From Rhexocercosporidium sp. MPI-PUGE-AT-0058 (taxonomy: Eukaryota > Ascomycota > Leotiomycetes > Helotiales), in the NCBI GenBank assembly GCA_020746875.1, contig JAGTJL010000017.1:496001-560000 (forward strand): a DNA stretch of 64,000 nucleotides. The letters are read 5' to 3'. Position numbers and translations under genes: made by a program. This document shows positions 13,226 through 23,589 of this stretch, one piece after another. The notes under the pieces are model-generated. The model did no database searches. It was given only the letters and a program-made list of their open reading frames with translations, and was not told the origin of the DNA. The first letter of the stretch is position 1, and each line of letters starts with the position of its first letter.

Positions 13226-13490
13226 ACTATACCTAAGCTAACGTTCGTGTAGAAATGCGGAGGCTTCGAATAGTAAGGCCTTTAATTTAACCCTGGCCAA
13301 GGTCAGTCTTGGCTTGGGATTAATAGCTGCAAATCGTGTTCGAGTCTTAGCCGCCTTATTAAACGGAGCTAAAGCTAGCTAGCTTTGGAAAAATAGCTTG
13401 ATACGTAATACAAATCCGTTGGGAAGAGAGTCTAAGTATTTCGGAGAGGCGGAATATAATAACAATAAGTAATAATATATATATACAGTG
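13226..13490. other. Spacer upstream of HET remnant
   Basis: Contains AAACGGAGCTAAAGCTAGCTAG and less degraded sequence. It could hold the HET promoter or N-terminus. No domain is recognised. Confidence 0.3.
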
Positions 13491-13739
13491 TTAAGCGTAT
13501 TTAACGTATTTAACTTAAGCTAAATATTATGATCTTTTAATCCAGATAACGTAATTAATATAAGCTTAACCTCAGCTTTATTATAAGATATTTAGCGCCC
13601 CGGTACGCAGATGATTTTCAATAATATAAGGGGTAACTCGGGGCCGAGGTAGCAGCTAATAGCCGAGGTAGCGGCCTGTCGGCCTCCGCGGGAAATAGTA
13701 GATTTAAAGGCACAGGCTACCCTTATTTAAAAATATTAC
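13491..13739 (-). repeat. Possible LTR of a second retroelement family
   Basis: This 249-bp segment starts TGTTAAGCG and ends TTACAACA on the plus strand. The sequence right after it, CCCCCTTTTT, reads as AAAAAGGGGG on the minus strand, which resembles a polypurine tract just before a 3' LTR. That suggests a minus-strand element with its interior to the right. No second copy is present in the window to confirm it. Confidence 0.4.
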
Positions 13740-16029
13740 AACACCCCCTTTTTACACTTATTTACTTATATAATTAATATATCGTAATACTAAAATATAA
13801 GTCGGAATATTAAAACGTTATTTATTAAACCTTTTCTATAATTATTATTACTCTAAAAAGATAACGCCTTTTATAAGGAAAGTATATTATATCTTTATAA
13901 GCTCTTTTAAATGTAATAGGATATTATATTATTTTTTAACGTATTAATGTGTTTTTATATTAAGAAATAGCTTAAAAAAATCGCATTTCTCTTCTTTAAT
14001 TTAAAGTTCAAAAACTTATAAGCGTGTCTTTACGTCAATAGACTGAAATCTTAAAGTCCGAAGAAGTACGTATATTCGCTTACTTACTTAAGCCTTAAAA
14101 GCCTAATCCCTGAGTTCTAATACGAGTTATTTTTTATTAATAAATATAAGATATATTTAATTATTTAATTAATGAAAATATCTCTTAAAAATTATCGCGC
14201 CTTAGCGCAGTTTATTAGTTATGTATATACTCTCGTAAGCACTCACGTGTATATATACTCGGGTTATAGTCCTTTTTTAAAAAGGGTAACGCTTATTTTA
14301 ATATATTTTTTAAATTCTTATTTTTTACGTTAATCGTAAAGCTTTTAAACTACTAAAAGCTTATTTTATTTTTATATAATAATTAAGAGTTATATCTGTT
14401 TTTATAAGCTACTTTTAGCATATATAGATTTCGAGCTTTAGTTAAGCTTATTTAATTCTAACTTTACGATCTTCGTTCCCTTTCCTTACGCTTAAACCCT
14501 AATGCTTTTCTTAGCGCGATCATCGAGATGTTATCGTACGACAGTCTTAGTAATCTTAACGTAAATATTATATACTTAAAGCTTAAAGACTTCCCGTTAT
14601 AAATGAATTATTTAATTCTTAGCGCTTAAATGCTCGGACTTTGGCTTTTTATTAATTTAAATGTTTTAAATATAAAAATATTAATTAAAATCATTAATAA
14701 AAATCCACAGATCGCTAAGTAAATCGCTTAATAAAAGAATGATTTCGCTAAATTAAATTATATAATGAAGACGAACGAGTATAATAAATAACTTTAAAAA
14801 TAGGCGCTCGATCGTCACGCAGTAGCTACGTCTTTCTCGGACTAAATAATTACAAATTTTAACGTATTTATTATTCCTTTTCTTACTCGACCGTATAAGC
14901 TTATTAAGATAACCGCAGAATCTTATTAAAAGGAAGCCGAGGCCGAAGTTAAAGCGTATATTATAAAGTGCGTAATATAATAACTACGAATTACAATATA
15001 TTTTAAGCTTTATAAATAGATTAAGAAAACTATAAACTGTTAATTTTTTAATATAGCTGTTATATAACTTGTCTTTAAGAAAAGAATTAATATTTAAGTA
15101 TTAGTTCGCACGCTTAAAATAATTTTATATTAAATAAATATAACGATTTAAATAATAACTCGTTAAGATTATTTATAATTTTTAAATATAAAGAATGTCT
15201 AAAACTTAAAGGTTTAAATTATATAATATTAAGAGCTAATTTATAAAAGGAATTTATATTATGTGCCGAAAGTGCTCGGCACTTTTAATATTAACTTTTT
15301 CTTAATTATAATTAATAATTTTAATAACTTATAGGCTTAAAAGTACTTTCTTAAGATTAAGGAAGCCGACAAGCTCGACATACTTCTTAAATACTCTTTA
15401 AAATAGCTCGCACGGTTGTTTTATTTTAATTACGTTAATTGCTAATATTAATAGCTTATCGGTGGAAAATTAGAGTATAGTTATTTCTTTACTCTTAGTT
15501 CACGCTTTAATAATAATAAAACACCCGACTCGGAAGCTTTTGATTTATATAATAAAAAATTAAACTAATTTAAAATAAAAGAAAAACTTATAAAAAAAGG
15601 CATATTTATATTTAAAAGACAAAACTTATTATTAGCCTCCTTTAAATTGTATTTGTTTTTAAATAGTAGTTTATGAAAAAGTGTTTACTAAATATTAAGA
15701 TAAAATAACTTATTTAAACTTAAAAATGAATAATTAATATTATAATAAGATTCGGCAACGGTTTGCTACGCTATAATAAAAAGCTCTTCGCGGGCAAATA
15801 AGCTCGGACAAGCCTTTTCTTTAGTTAATAAAAGATTTCTTAATAAAACTAAATAAGTAAGGATTTAATAAATTAAATAAAAAGAAGTCTACTTTTTTAA
15901 AAAAAACTTATTAAATAAAAGAGGAATAAGCGGGACTTACGCGTACTTAATGCTTTTGCTTAATTTGGCCGAGTATTTAGCTGCGAGTATATATTCTCTT
16001 TAAAATTTACTTTATCTTTTATTAAACTT
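13740..16029. other. Extremely AT-rich, RIP-degraded repeat debris
   Basis: No reliable gene. The stretch probably represents the interior of one or more retroelements. It contains the dispersed repeat listed at 14148-14580 and a GTGCCGAAAGTGCTCGGCAC palindrome-like motif near 15263. Open frames are very short and stop-rich in all six frames. Confidence 0.5.
14148..14580 (+). repeat. Dispersed repeat, copy 1 (second copy at 26090-26495)
   Basis: Shares long colinear blocks in the same orientation with 26090-26495. Examples are CGCGCCTTAGCGCAGTTTAT against TGCGCCTTAGCGTAATTTAT, and TATATACTCTCGTAAGCAC against TATATACTCTCGTAAGTAC. Differences are mostly transitions, as RIP would give. I do not recognise the element. 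Confidence 0.7.
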
Positions 16030-16305
16030 TATTTTATTAAATAATTATAAAGCGATTAATTTAATTAACGATTGTTTAATATTATTAAAAGAATCTTTTA
16101 TAAAATCTACTCTTAAGGATTTAGTAAAGTATAAGAGCTCTTAATTGCTTATTATCGAGCGCGGAACTCGAGTCATAAAAGAAGTACTTAAGGGTCTGAA
16201 TAAAAAATTATTTAATCTTACGCTTTACGACGTCGTAATTATAAAAAACTTTTATGTTAATATTAATTTTAAAGCTCGTTTTTATAAGACTAGTCTTTAG
16301 TTTTA
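16030..16305 (+). mobile_element. Fragment of a second copia-like pol gene (protease region)
   Basis: One plus-strand frame reads DCLILLKESFIKSTLKDL, LLIIERGTRVIKEVLKGL, NLTLYDVVIIKNFYVNI. This layout (GxGT, then LxDVxYxPxFxxN) resembles the protease to GAG-pre-integrase region of copia polyproteins. It stops abruptly at an LTR terminus of the copy A/B family at 16306. Weak, degraded evidence; it could belong to another retroelement class. Confidence 0.4.
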
Positions 16306-16338
16306 TATTAGATTTCACTTCGGTAACTCGTGCCGATT
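16306..16338 (+). repeat. 33-bp terminal fragment of the copia A/B LTR
   Basis: TATTAGATTTCACTTCGGTA and the following ACTCGTGCCGATT match the first 33 bases of the LTRs at 4971 and 8651. After 16338 the sequence switches to unrelated, non-degraded DNA leading into the symporter pseudogene. It marks an insertion followed by deletion or recombination. Confidence 0.85.
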
Positions 16339-17273
16339 GCTATTCTAATGCAGTGGTAGGCTAGCCTACTTCTCCGGATCGACAATCTCTCCCGGTCTTG
16401 CTACAGTCTTCCGTGATACCAGCAGCTCCTCCATAGTTTGGTGATGCCGGTAATAATTTTGTACAACTTGGACATCTTCCCTACCCTGAGGAATGTTACG
16501 CCTCAAAAGGAATGGGCCCATGAGAATATGGTAGGGTTTGAGCGTGGCGTCATTCTTGACGACTTTGCAATACAGAAAGGGGAGAAAGAACAAAGAGACG
16601 AGGATGGCGACACAGGCGCCGACCCCAATGATCACGCCGACGGTCTGGGGATTGGTGAGCTTAATACGAGATGCGCCGCCTTTCCATACGATAAGCACTG
16701 CCGAGAAATTAGGATTTTGTTACTCTATTTGAGACCAGATGACCTACTAGTAAGAAGTGACGATGTGATGCCAAAATAAATCGGAATAGCCATGAAGGCA
16801 TTCCTGACAGGATTGCTTCGAAGCATAACTGAGTACTTGGTAATCGTAAAGATTGTGGCTCCGAACCCAGCAGCAATTACAGGAGCAAGTACCCAAGCGA
16901 GGAAAACTTGCGTCACCCCAGAGTTGATGTTTCCTCCCCACCAGAGTATGCCCTTACTGCCAACAGCAGCTATGCCCCTATACATATGAAGATCAGTATT
17001 TCATCAAGAACAAGCCCGTACTGGGAACTGGGATAAACTTACATGCCAATCACACCACCCATGATCGAATGCGTTGTAGAAACGGGCATTCCAAGGCTGG
17101 TGGCAATAGTAAGGTAGATTGAGGAAGCAATAATGGCGCAAACCATGCCTAACATCAACAGAGCAAGATTATCGACAAAGAGCTTGACATTAACAATCTT
17201 TGTCCGAATGGTTTCTGCAACACGAGCACCAACGCCGAAACTATTTCAGGATGAGCCTTACCCTGACTAATGC

Positions 17274-17308
17274 CACCAGTGGGTGTCGGAATTCCTCGCG
17301 CACGCTAA
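17274..17308 (+). repeat. Left terminal inverted repeat of the mariner-like element
   Basis: 35 bp, identical to the reverse complement of 21692-21726. Preceded by ATGC. Confidence 0.92.
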
Positions 17309-18382
17309 TTTAGGGCCACTCCACAAAATCGCGCATCGCGTTCCATTGTAAATATTAACTTTAATAATTTATTATGGCACCAAACACGCGTCAAACTGAT
17401 CGATTCACACCTCCTCCGAAACCTCAGAGTCGTGGCATTCCGAATACCGAGCGGCGGATGAAGTTTTTTAAGGCATACGACGATAACATTAAAGTGAAGT
17501 CGTTCCGGGCTATTTGTCGCGATAAGGACGAGAAAGAAAGCACAGCGCGAGGATGGATAACACAACGCCGGAATCTAAGTCTTTTAGCTAATCGTCGAAC
17601 TCGGAAGCTATTGAAGAGGCTTGGGAAACCTTTAAAGATGACCCCTGCGATGTGTTGTATGCTTGTTAATCTAAAGCAAAACCCAGTCCGAAACCAGCTT
17701 TACGAAGCTCAAATCGAGTACCACTACTTGCCTATTAAGAAGCGTCAATTGCAGCGGAAGTTGTGCGAGCATATCAACGGAGGTCGGAGATACAAAATGG
17801 CGTTTATAAAGAAAAAGGTGTTGGACAAGAATCGTTAGGAACGGGAGAGGTACGGCTGGGATTATGAGCACGATATAGTTGAATCGTATTATAGTAGGAT
17901 CGTATATACGGACGAGATGCATGTTGATCCTTCTTCGTAAGCCGTCGGGAATATCTTTCGAGAGAAAGGAACTCGATATGACGACGAGAATATTATGGAA
18001 AGGCTTTTAAAAGAAGGTGAGAAGTTTCACGTCGCCGGCTGGGTTAATTGGTACGAGAAGTGTAAGAAATTAGAGTTTTATAACGACGAAGAAGATGAGA
18101 TTAAGTAACCTCCGATGCCTCTTAAGCCTCGCCGTCGACCTACACGTGAATCTAAGGCTTAGTTCCACTAAAGGATCGTTGAATGGGAAGCTACACGGCC
18201 ACATGCGGTTGAGAAGAAGGTTTAGGGCAATTATATGACTCAAAAGTATTATACCGAGCGTTTCTTGCTAGTTTATATCGATGCTATTGATCGATTGAAG
18301 GGAAGATATGGCGGTACGTGGTATTTACAAGAGGATGGGGACCCCTCACACGGCATGCGAAAGGAGGGTTTAGCTTAACAGC

Positions 18383-21359
18383 CAGAGTGGCCATTCAGTC
18401 AGCTGGCTTTTAAATCAATCAGTCAGTTGAGGAAAAACCGTCAGCCAATCAGCTAGAATATATTAATCAGTTAATCAGCTATAATATGGCCAGCTTATAA
18501 GCTAGCCGCATTTTTTTTTTAGATTTTGGAGTAAAGTAATAAGCAATTAGTATAAGAGCTCAATACTAAATAAACGAACAATCGAAGCCCCAGAGCGGAA
18601 AAACCACCACCGATAAGCCAAAATTAAGCGATATGTTTTAGCAAAATAACTAAGGATCGTTTTAATATTATCGCCAGCATATACTAACTGCCTAAAACTA
18701 TCAAAAGCATCTTCAGTACTATATCTTGCTTTACTTCCCCTTTTGAAATCGATAATAATACTACTAGAAGCTCTAAAGCTCCATTTACGAATACTATAAG
18801 TACTATAATCGACCCCTTTGCACGTATAATAGCGCTAAGTCGACAGACTTCGACAGAACCAGTTGCTTTTACCTTTGCTATCACAAACCGCTATACTCGG
18901 CCTACCCTTTTATATAATATTAATTACAACCTATTTAAACCTGCGAGAAACGACTTAAAGCCTAACTATTCGCCATACCTCCTTAGAGAGCCATTATTTA
19001 ACGATAAACTTATAAAAGTAGCAAACTTGCCCCAGGGATATATTCTAGCCCCTTTAACAAAGAGCCTTACTCGCTCGTAGGTCTAGAAAGTCGGGTACAC
19101 TTTAACTCAGCCCGCAGAGAATAATAAATACTCTTTTTAAGCCTATAAACTTTATATATTATTCTCTTAATACGTATTTTTAATATTAATACATTTAAAT
19201 CATCACGATTTTACGTTTATAAAGAATAAGACGACTCTTTTCAATAATAACTCTTTAAAAAACGCGGAACGACATATAAAAAACTATTATAAATTAAACA
19301 AAGATAAAGATATTAAGAGACTACTTTCTATAGCTCCTATACTTACACAACCCTCTGAAGTCGTTAATAGAAAATATAAAAATATTATTTCATTCCGATA
19401 GCTTGAATTCAGAAATACCTTTACTAAATGAGTAATAATAGACGACGTTAAACACCGTAAAGTTGCCTCTCTACACCTTCTACGAATATTTAAAATCGCT
19501 AATATATAAGCTATTAACGCAGTCCCGACTTCGCATACTACGCCAGAGTCGTGAATTACCAAAATATTTAAGTATTTTAAACCGGCTATTATAAAAGACG
19601 TCGTAAAAGCTTAATTAAAAATCTCTATATCTTTTAACGGCTAGGGATCGAAGAGAGAGAAGATTAGTATAATTACAGTCGTTCTATATTATATAAATAA
19701 GAAAAGAGAAGTTATTATAGTGCTTACTGAGCTACTAGAGCTTCCAAATCATAGTAAAACTAGTGTTAATATGCTAACCTTTATTAACAACTTATAGACT
19801 AAGCCTTTATTATACTACCTCTCCTGTGACGATTCGGAATTAACAAGCATAATATTAGCTAGTTTGTCCTTAATAATACGCCTAATAACGATACAACTCT
19901 CATAAAGCTTAAAAAAGCACTCAACTTCGACCCTAAACAACGTCGACTTCGCTATATCGGCTATATACTCAACTTAATCGCAGAGCAATACTTATTCGGC
20001 TAAAATACAAAGATATTTAAAGATAAGTTCAAGAGAGCTAATCCTGAAGTACGACGATAATTATAGAGGCAACGCAAAAAATTAAGAAAGCTATATAACT
20101 TAATTGCATATATTATAGCCTTAAAGAAGCGTAATACAATATTTAACGCGTTACAGGCCGATATTAACAAAGGAAAAGCAGTTAAAAAAGTATGGAAAAT
20201 AGTCTTAAACGGAAGCATAAGATGAAACTCTTTATACCAGATGATTATACGCGCTCTAACTCTCCGCGAAGCTCTTGACACGTACGCCTTTAGATTACGT
20301 CTTTCCACTGAAGCTCTCGATCAAGAAGTATTTAAAAACAATTATTTGGGCGACAACGAATAGAAGACTTTTACCTTAATTTCAGAGCACCTTAAACCTC
20401 TCTTCCGCCTTACTAAAGACCTTGAAAGCAACCTCGATCGATTCGACCCGACTTTAGTATCCCATAGCGCGTTATAGGAGCTTTTACTTATCTTTAAAGA
20501 CTTACTCTCTTACTTTAAGACGCTGGAAATATAAGCAAAAGCTGGTCAATTTAATAACCACGAAGACATATAAAAATCGATTACACTAGCGTAAGGAAAA
20601 ACGAAAGAATATTATAATAAGACTGACGCCTCTATTACTTGGATGGCCGCTTTAATCCTCTACCCGCGTTAGAAATAGCAGTATTTTAAGTAATAATAAA
20701 CAAGAAAAGACAAACGCTTTATAATAGCAGAAAAGACAGCTCTACGAAAGCTTTAAGAAAACGATTATAAAAGAAAAGTAATTATACGGGTAGAGGATCG
20801 AACACCGGAGCCAGAACCGCCTAAGGCCTTTAAAGCTACAGTATTAAAGCGGTTAGCTCCTCCTCTTTTTAGCAATACTATAATAAAAGCACCTCGCGCG
20901 TCAAGTAAGAAAGATTAATTAGCGTTATATCTTGAAGAGCCTCTAACTGATAAGCCTCTATTATTATATTAACTTAATAAGCAAGCCTAGTAGCCACAGC
21001 TTATAAAAATAGCCTTAGATTTTTTGAGTATTCCTATTATAAGCTTAAAGTATAAGCGTGTTTTCTCGTCTTATTCTATGCAAACTACACCACACAGTTC
21101 GAGATTAACTATTGAGTTACTATAGAAGCAAGAGTGTCTCAAGAATTAGTAAAAGAGAGGTTTTATCGAGATAATGTCGGCGTTCAGCGCTATAGACTTA
21201 AGGAAGGATTTTTAAATATATATCTATTTTTAAAACCAGCTTATAAGCAGCTAATCAGCTTTTTAGTTCAGTCCATTTAGTTACGAGTTTTTATATAAGC
21301 CAATCAGTTGAGAAAGTTACTCAGCTAATGGCTGGCTGATTGGCTTAATGGCCACTCTG
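18383..21359 (+). mobile_element. hAT-family DNA transposon nested in the mariner-like transposase
   Basis: Termini are CAGAGTGGCCATT at 18383 and its inverse AATGGCCACTCTG ending at 21359. They are flanked by an 8-bp target duplication, TTAACAGC (18375-18382) and TTAATAGC (21360-21367), which differ by one C-to-T change. Eight-bp duplications and CAG-type ends are hAT hallmarks. Many short AATCAGT/CAGCTGGC-like subterminal repeats lie inside both ends. The interior is strongly RIP-degraded. Confidence 0.92.
18690..21215 (+). pseudogene. hAT transposase, RIP-inactivated
   Basis: Degraded coding sequence on the plus strand. A BED-zinc-finger-like region lies around 19070-19200. The catalytic region includes QRRLRYIGYILNLIAEQYLF and LREALDTYAFRLRLSTEALD (about 19940-20320), NKTDASITWMAALILYPR near 20620 and YLEEPLTDKPLL near 20930. 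The C-terminal hAT dimerisation region has LDFLSIPII, KRVFSSSYSMQTTPHSSRL and a stop at 21215. Internal stops fall mainly at expected Gln and Trp codons. Typical length for the family if joined; cannot be active. Confidence 0.88.
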
Positions 21360-21691
21360 TTAATAGCTAAAAGACAGCCGAAATTGTCAAAATATTATAC
21401 ACTTAGCTTAATTGCCTAATCTTAATTTAATTAAAGCTTGTTGAAATATTTTAAAGAATCGTTTAAGGCGTCGTATCTTCTTTAGGGACGAGGATATAAG
21501 AGCAGCAATTTAAGAGGAATGGGACAAGATTACGATAGAGGAGATTCGTAAGAGGATTAGCGAGTTACTTAATAGATGCGAGCGCCTTAGAAATAGCGGG
21601 GGGAAAGCCATTAAGACTGCCCTTTGGTGATTCGTAGCTGAATATATAACATTTGTTGCTTTCCTGCCCTCTTTTTGATACTCGCCTAATT

Positions 21692-21726
21692 TTAGCGTGC
21701 GCGAGGAATTCCGACACCCACTGGTG
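21692..21726 (-). repeat. Right terminal inverted repeat of the mariner-like element
   Basis: 35 bp, reverse complement of 17274-17308. Followed by ATGC and then the donor-proximal part of symporter intron 1. Confidence 0.92.
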
Positions 21727-21929
21727 ATGCCTCAAAGAGGTCCTACTAACCTGCCAGAAAATTCCATCAGAGACGCAATTCCCATAGCTTGAAGATATGT
21801 CAAGGAGCGCGAGGAGACAGAGGTAGCAAAGGAATTGGCGACATCATTGGCCCCGATGTTCCAAGCGTCTAAGAAGGCAAAGATGGTGCCGATGGCGAAC
21901 AAGTAGTCGAGGGAATGGAGGAAAACCAT

Positions 21930-23589
21930 GATTGAGGCTGGTGAAGACCACGGTCTTCGATGTGGTTGTGGTTGTGGCTCTGGTTTTGGTTTTGATAACA
22001 GGCAATGACGGAAACGTTGCCTAATGTTTGTATACTTTCCACATCATCCCGGCTCAATAGGACCAAAAGCACATCTTTATACATCTCTCCCATCGCCGGG
22101 TCACCCAACATGGAGATCTGCCCGCGAACCATCTTGCGCAGAAATGTTGATCCGGCACAAACCGAGTAGATGAACCCTCATGTTACACAAAAGTGTTGCG
22201 ACAAATCGTCATAATGATCAAGGGGACCTGGAGATGTTCCTTACTGAAAGGTCTACTCCCGCAAACATGGCTTGGCTGTTTTAATTATTCCTGAAGATTA
22301 AAGATATCATGGAGCACGTTGTTGATTGCACGATTTCTATTTGTCGCTTCTCATTCGCAGAGGTGAGTCCTGTTGGCTTGGCAACTTGGCAGACACGCTT
22401 CTATGTCGCTCTCGTGGTCCGAACTGGTGAGAAGAGAAAGAATAGGAGTGGCAAGATAAGGCTCACCTGTTATGTTCCGTGGCATGATTTATGTGTTCCG
22501 TGGTATGATTACGCGCGCGAGATAGGCCGTTGGGCTGTTTTCTGGTTTTGATGCCCTCTTCTGAAGGCCCTACGCCGTTCATCAGCCAAGTATTGTACTT
22601 AACAAGTAAGATCTTACCTGGATGCTTCGAGTCCAAGCTTTGTTTATTGGAAGCGGGAGGCACCAACCTTGTATTGTAATTGGATTAAGTATTCAGCCGC
22701 ACAACTACAACGAGAACCTTAGGTATGCCCTCACGAGGCCCCCCAGGACCCCAAATCCGCAGATCCTCACCTTGGCATTAATCCAAGTGTAAAAACAATG
22801 AGCGCTCAGAAGATGGGAAATTAGGTTAACTTTACATATGCCAAGGCATTCGTTCTCGGCGGCAAGCAGGTCATGCCAGTCTTGTGGATATGAGAACTCG
22901 CATGACATGATCGAAACAACGGTCTTCTCACAGCCAGCCCGTGCTGGTTCAGTGGCACTGTGAGAACCCCTCAACCTACCACCTAAACACGGTTGCAAAT
23001 AGAGAGTGATAACTGGCTCTATGGTTTGCTTATCGGAACGCACACTCGGTCGAAGGATAAGAGTTCAAGGTGACCGATTCCCGGGCTTTTGGAACTACCA
23101 CCTCATACAGCTGGCAGATCTCAGATATCTGCTGGGCTGTGCCGTTGCTATTATATGCCGTGGTCCAAGAAGGTCATGGGCGGTACCCTGCAATTAGTTC
23201 GTACTAACCACTCCACTTAACCCAGCAAACTCGGGTGATGTTGCTTAACTCTTCCCGACCAGCGATCATCTCAGCTCTGCCTATGGCTGAACTCGCCAGG
23301 CTTGCCAGTTCATTGTGAATCTATGGCCAATTACCTATAATGGAGATGGTATGATCCTCCATTGGCGGCTGAGTCCTTTGATGCGCTCTTCTCTCTTTCT
23401 CTTTCTCTTTCTCTTTCTCTTTCTCTTTCTCTTTCTCTTTCTCTTTCTCTTTCTCTTTCTCTTTCTCTTTCTCTTTCTCTTTCTCTTTCTCTTCTTCCCA
23501 ATTCAAATCTTCACTTTCGGATCATTAGCATATTGTTGGTCTTACAGAAAAAAGTCATATCATTCACAATACTTAATAGCAAAAGTAAA
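21930..23589. promoter_or_regulatory. Shared divergent promoter region of the symporter and ENA remnants
   Basis: No convincing gene in 1.66 kb. It lies between the two divergent 5' ends. The PacC consensus hexamer GCCARG (either strand) occurs at 22271-22276, 22377-22382, 22385-22390, 22585-22590, 22771-22776, 22840-22845 and 23295-23300. About 1.6 would be expected by chance at equal base frequencies. PacC/Rim101 binding to GCCARG is established in ascomycetes; binding here is inferred. The hexamer microsatellite at 23391-23492 lies at the ENA side. Unlike the repeats, this DNA is not RIP-degraded. Confidence 0.5.
23391..23492 (+). repeat. (TTTCTC)n microsatellite
   Basis: About 17 uninterrupted copies of a pyrimidine hexamer, just upstream of the first recognisable ENA codons. 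On the plus strand it gives a meaningless Leu-Phe repeat frame. It may lie in the ENA promoter or leader. Confidence 0.97.

Larger units (their letters stand above)
17374..21630 (+). pseudogene. Tc1/mariner-family DDE transposase, split by a hAT insertion
   Basis: The ATG at 17374 opens MAPNTRQTDRFTPPPK. An N-terminal DNA-binding part of about 154 codons reads open to a TAG near 17836. The catalytic core continues with YTDEMHVDPSS (first Asp), FHVAGWVNWYEK, LEFYNDEED, MTQKYYTERFL and LQEDGDPSHG (second Asp). At 18382 the frame breaks at the hAT. It resumes in the same frame at 21368 with LKDSRNC, then LPNLNLIKACWN-like sequence (third acidic residue lost), then EEWDKITIEEIRKRISELL and a natural stop at 21630. 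Several internal stops fit Gln/Trp codons lost by RIP. Inactive. Confidence 0.9.
17274..21726 (+). mobile_element. Tc1/mariner-like DNA transposon with 35-bp terminal inverted repeats, carrying a nested hAT
   Basis: Left terminus 17274-17308 and right terminus 21692-21726 are perfect inverted copies over 35 bp, starting CACCAGTGGGTGTCGG. The element lies inside intron 1 of the symporter gene. Flanks are ATGC on both sides (17270-17273 and 21727-21730), which would be a 4-bp target duplication. That is unlike the TA expected for this superfamily, so the exact terminus may differ. Without the hAT insert the element is about 1.47 kb, a normal size. Confidence 0.9.
16366..21929 (-). pseudogene. 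Na+/phosphate symporter (PHO89/Pho-4 type), disrupted and 3'-truncated
   Basis: Exons read 21751-21929, 17043-17240, 16748-16977 and 16366-16697 (minus), joined in phase by GT-AG introns. The N-terminus has the PiT-family signature [20 protein letters not shown]; exon 2 carries LGMPVSTTHSIMGGVIGM. This family couples Na+ to phosphate uptake across the plasma membrane and is typically induced at alkaline pH or low phosphate. Intron 1 contains a 4.45-kb nested transposon. The frame ends at a stop at 16366, just before copia LTR debris at 16338, so the C-terminal cytosolic loop and last membrane helices are missing. The exons themselves are hardly degraded, so loss looks recent compared with the surrounding repeats. 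The gene is divergent from the ENA-type ATPase remnant. Confidence 0.88.

Noticed and set aside
21869..22132. 87-codon minus-strand frame overlapping the symporter start
   Set aside because: Out of frame with the symporter, Gln/Asn/His repeat-rich, and probably leader sequence.
23391..23492. Possible CRISPR-like array
   Set aside because: Pure hexamer microsatellite without spacers, in a eukaryote.
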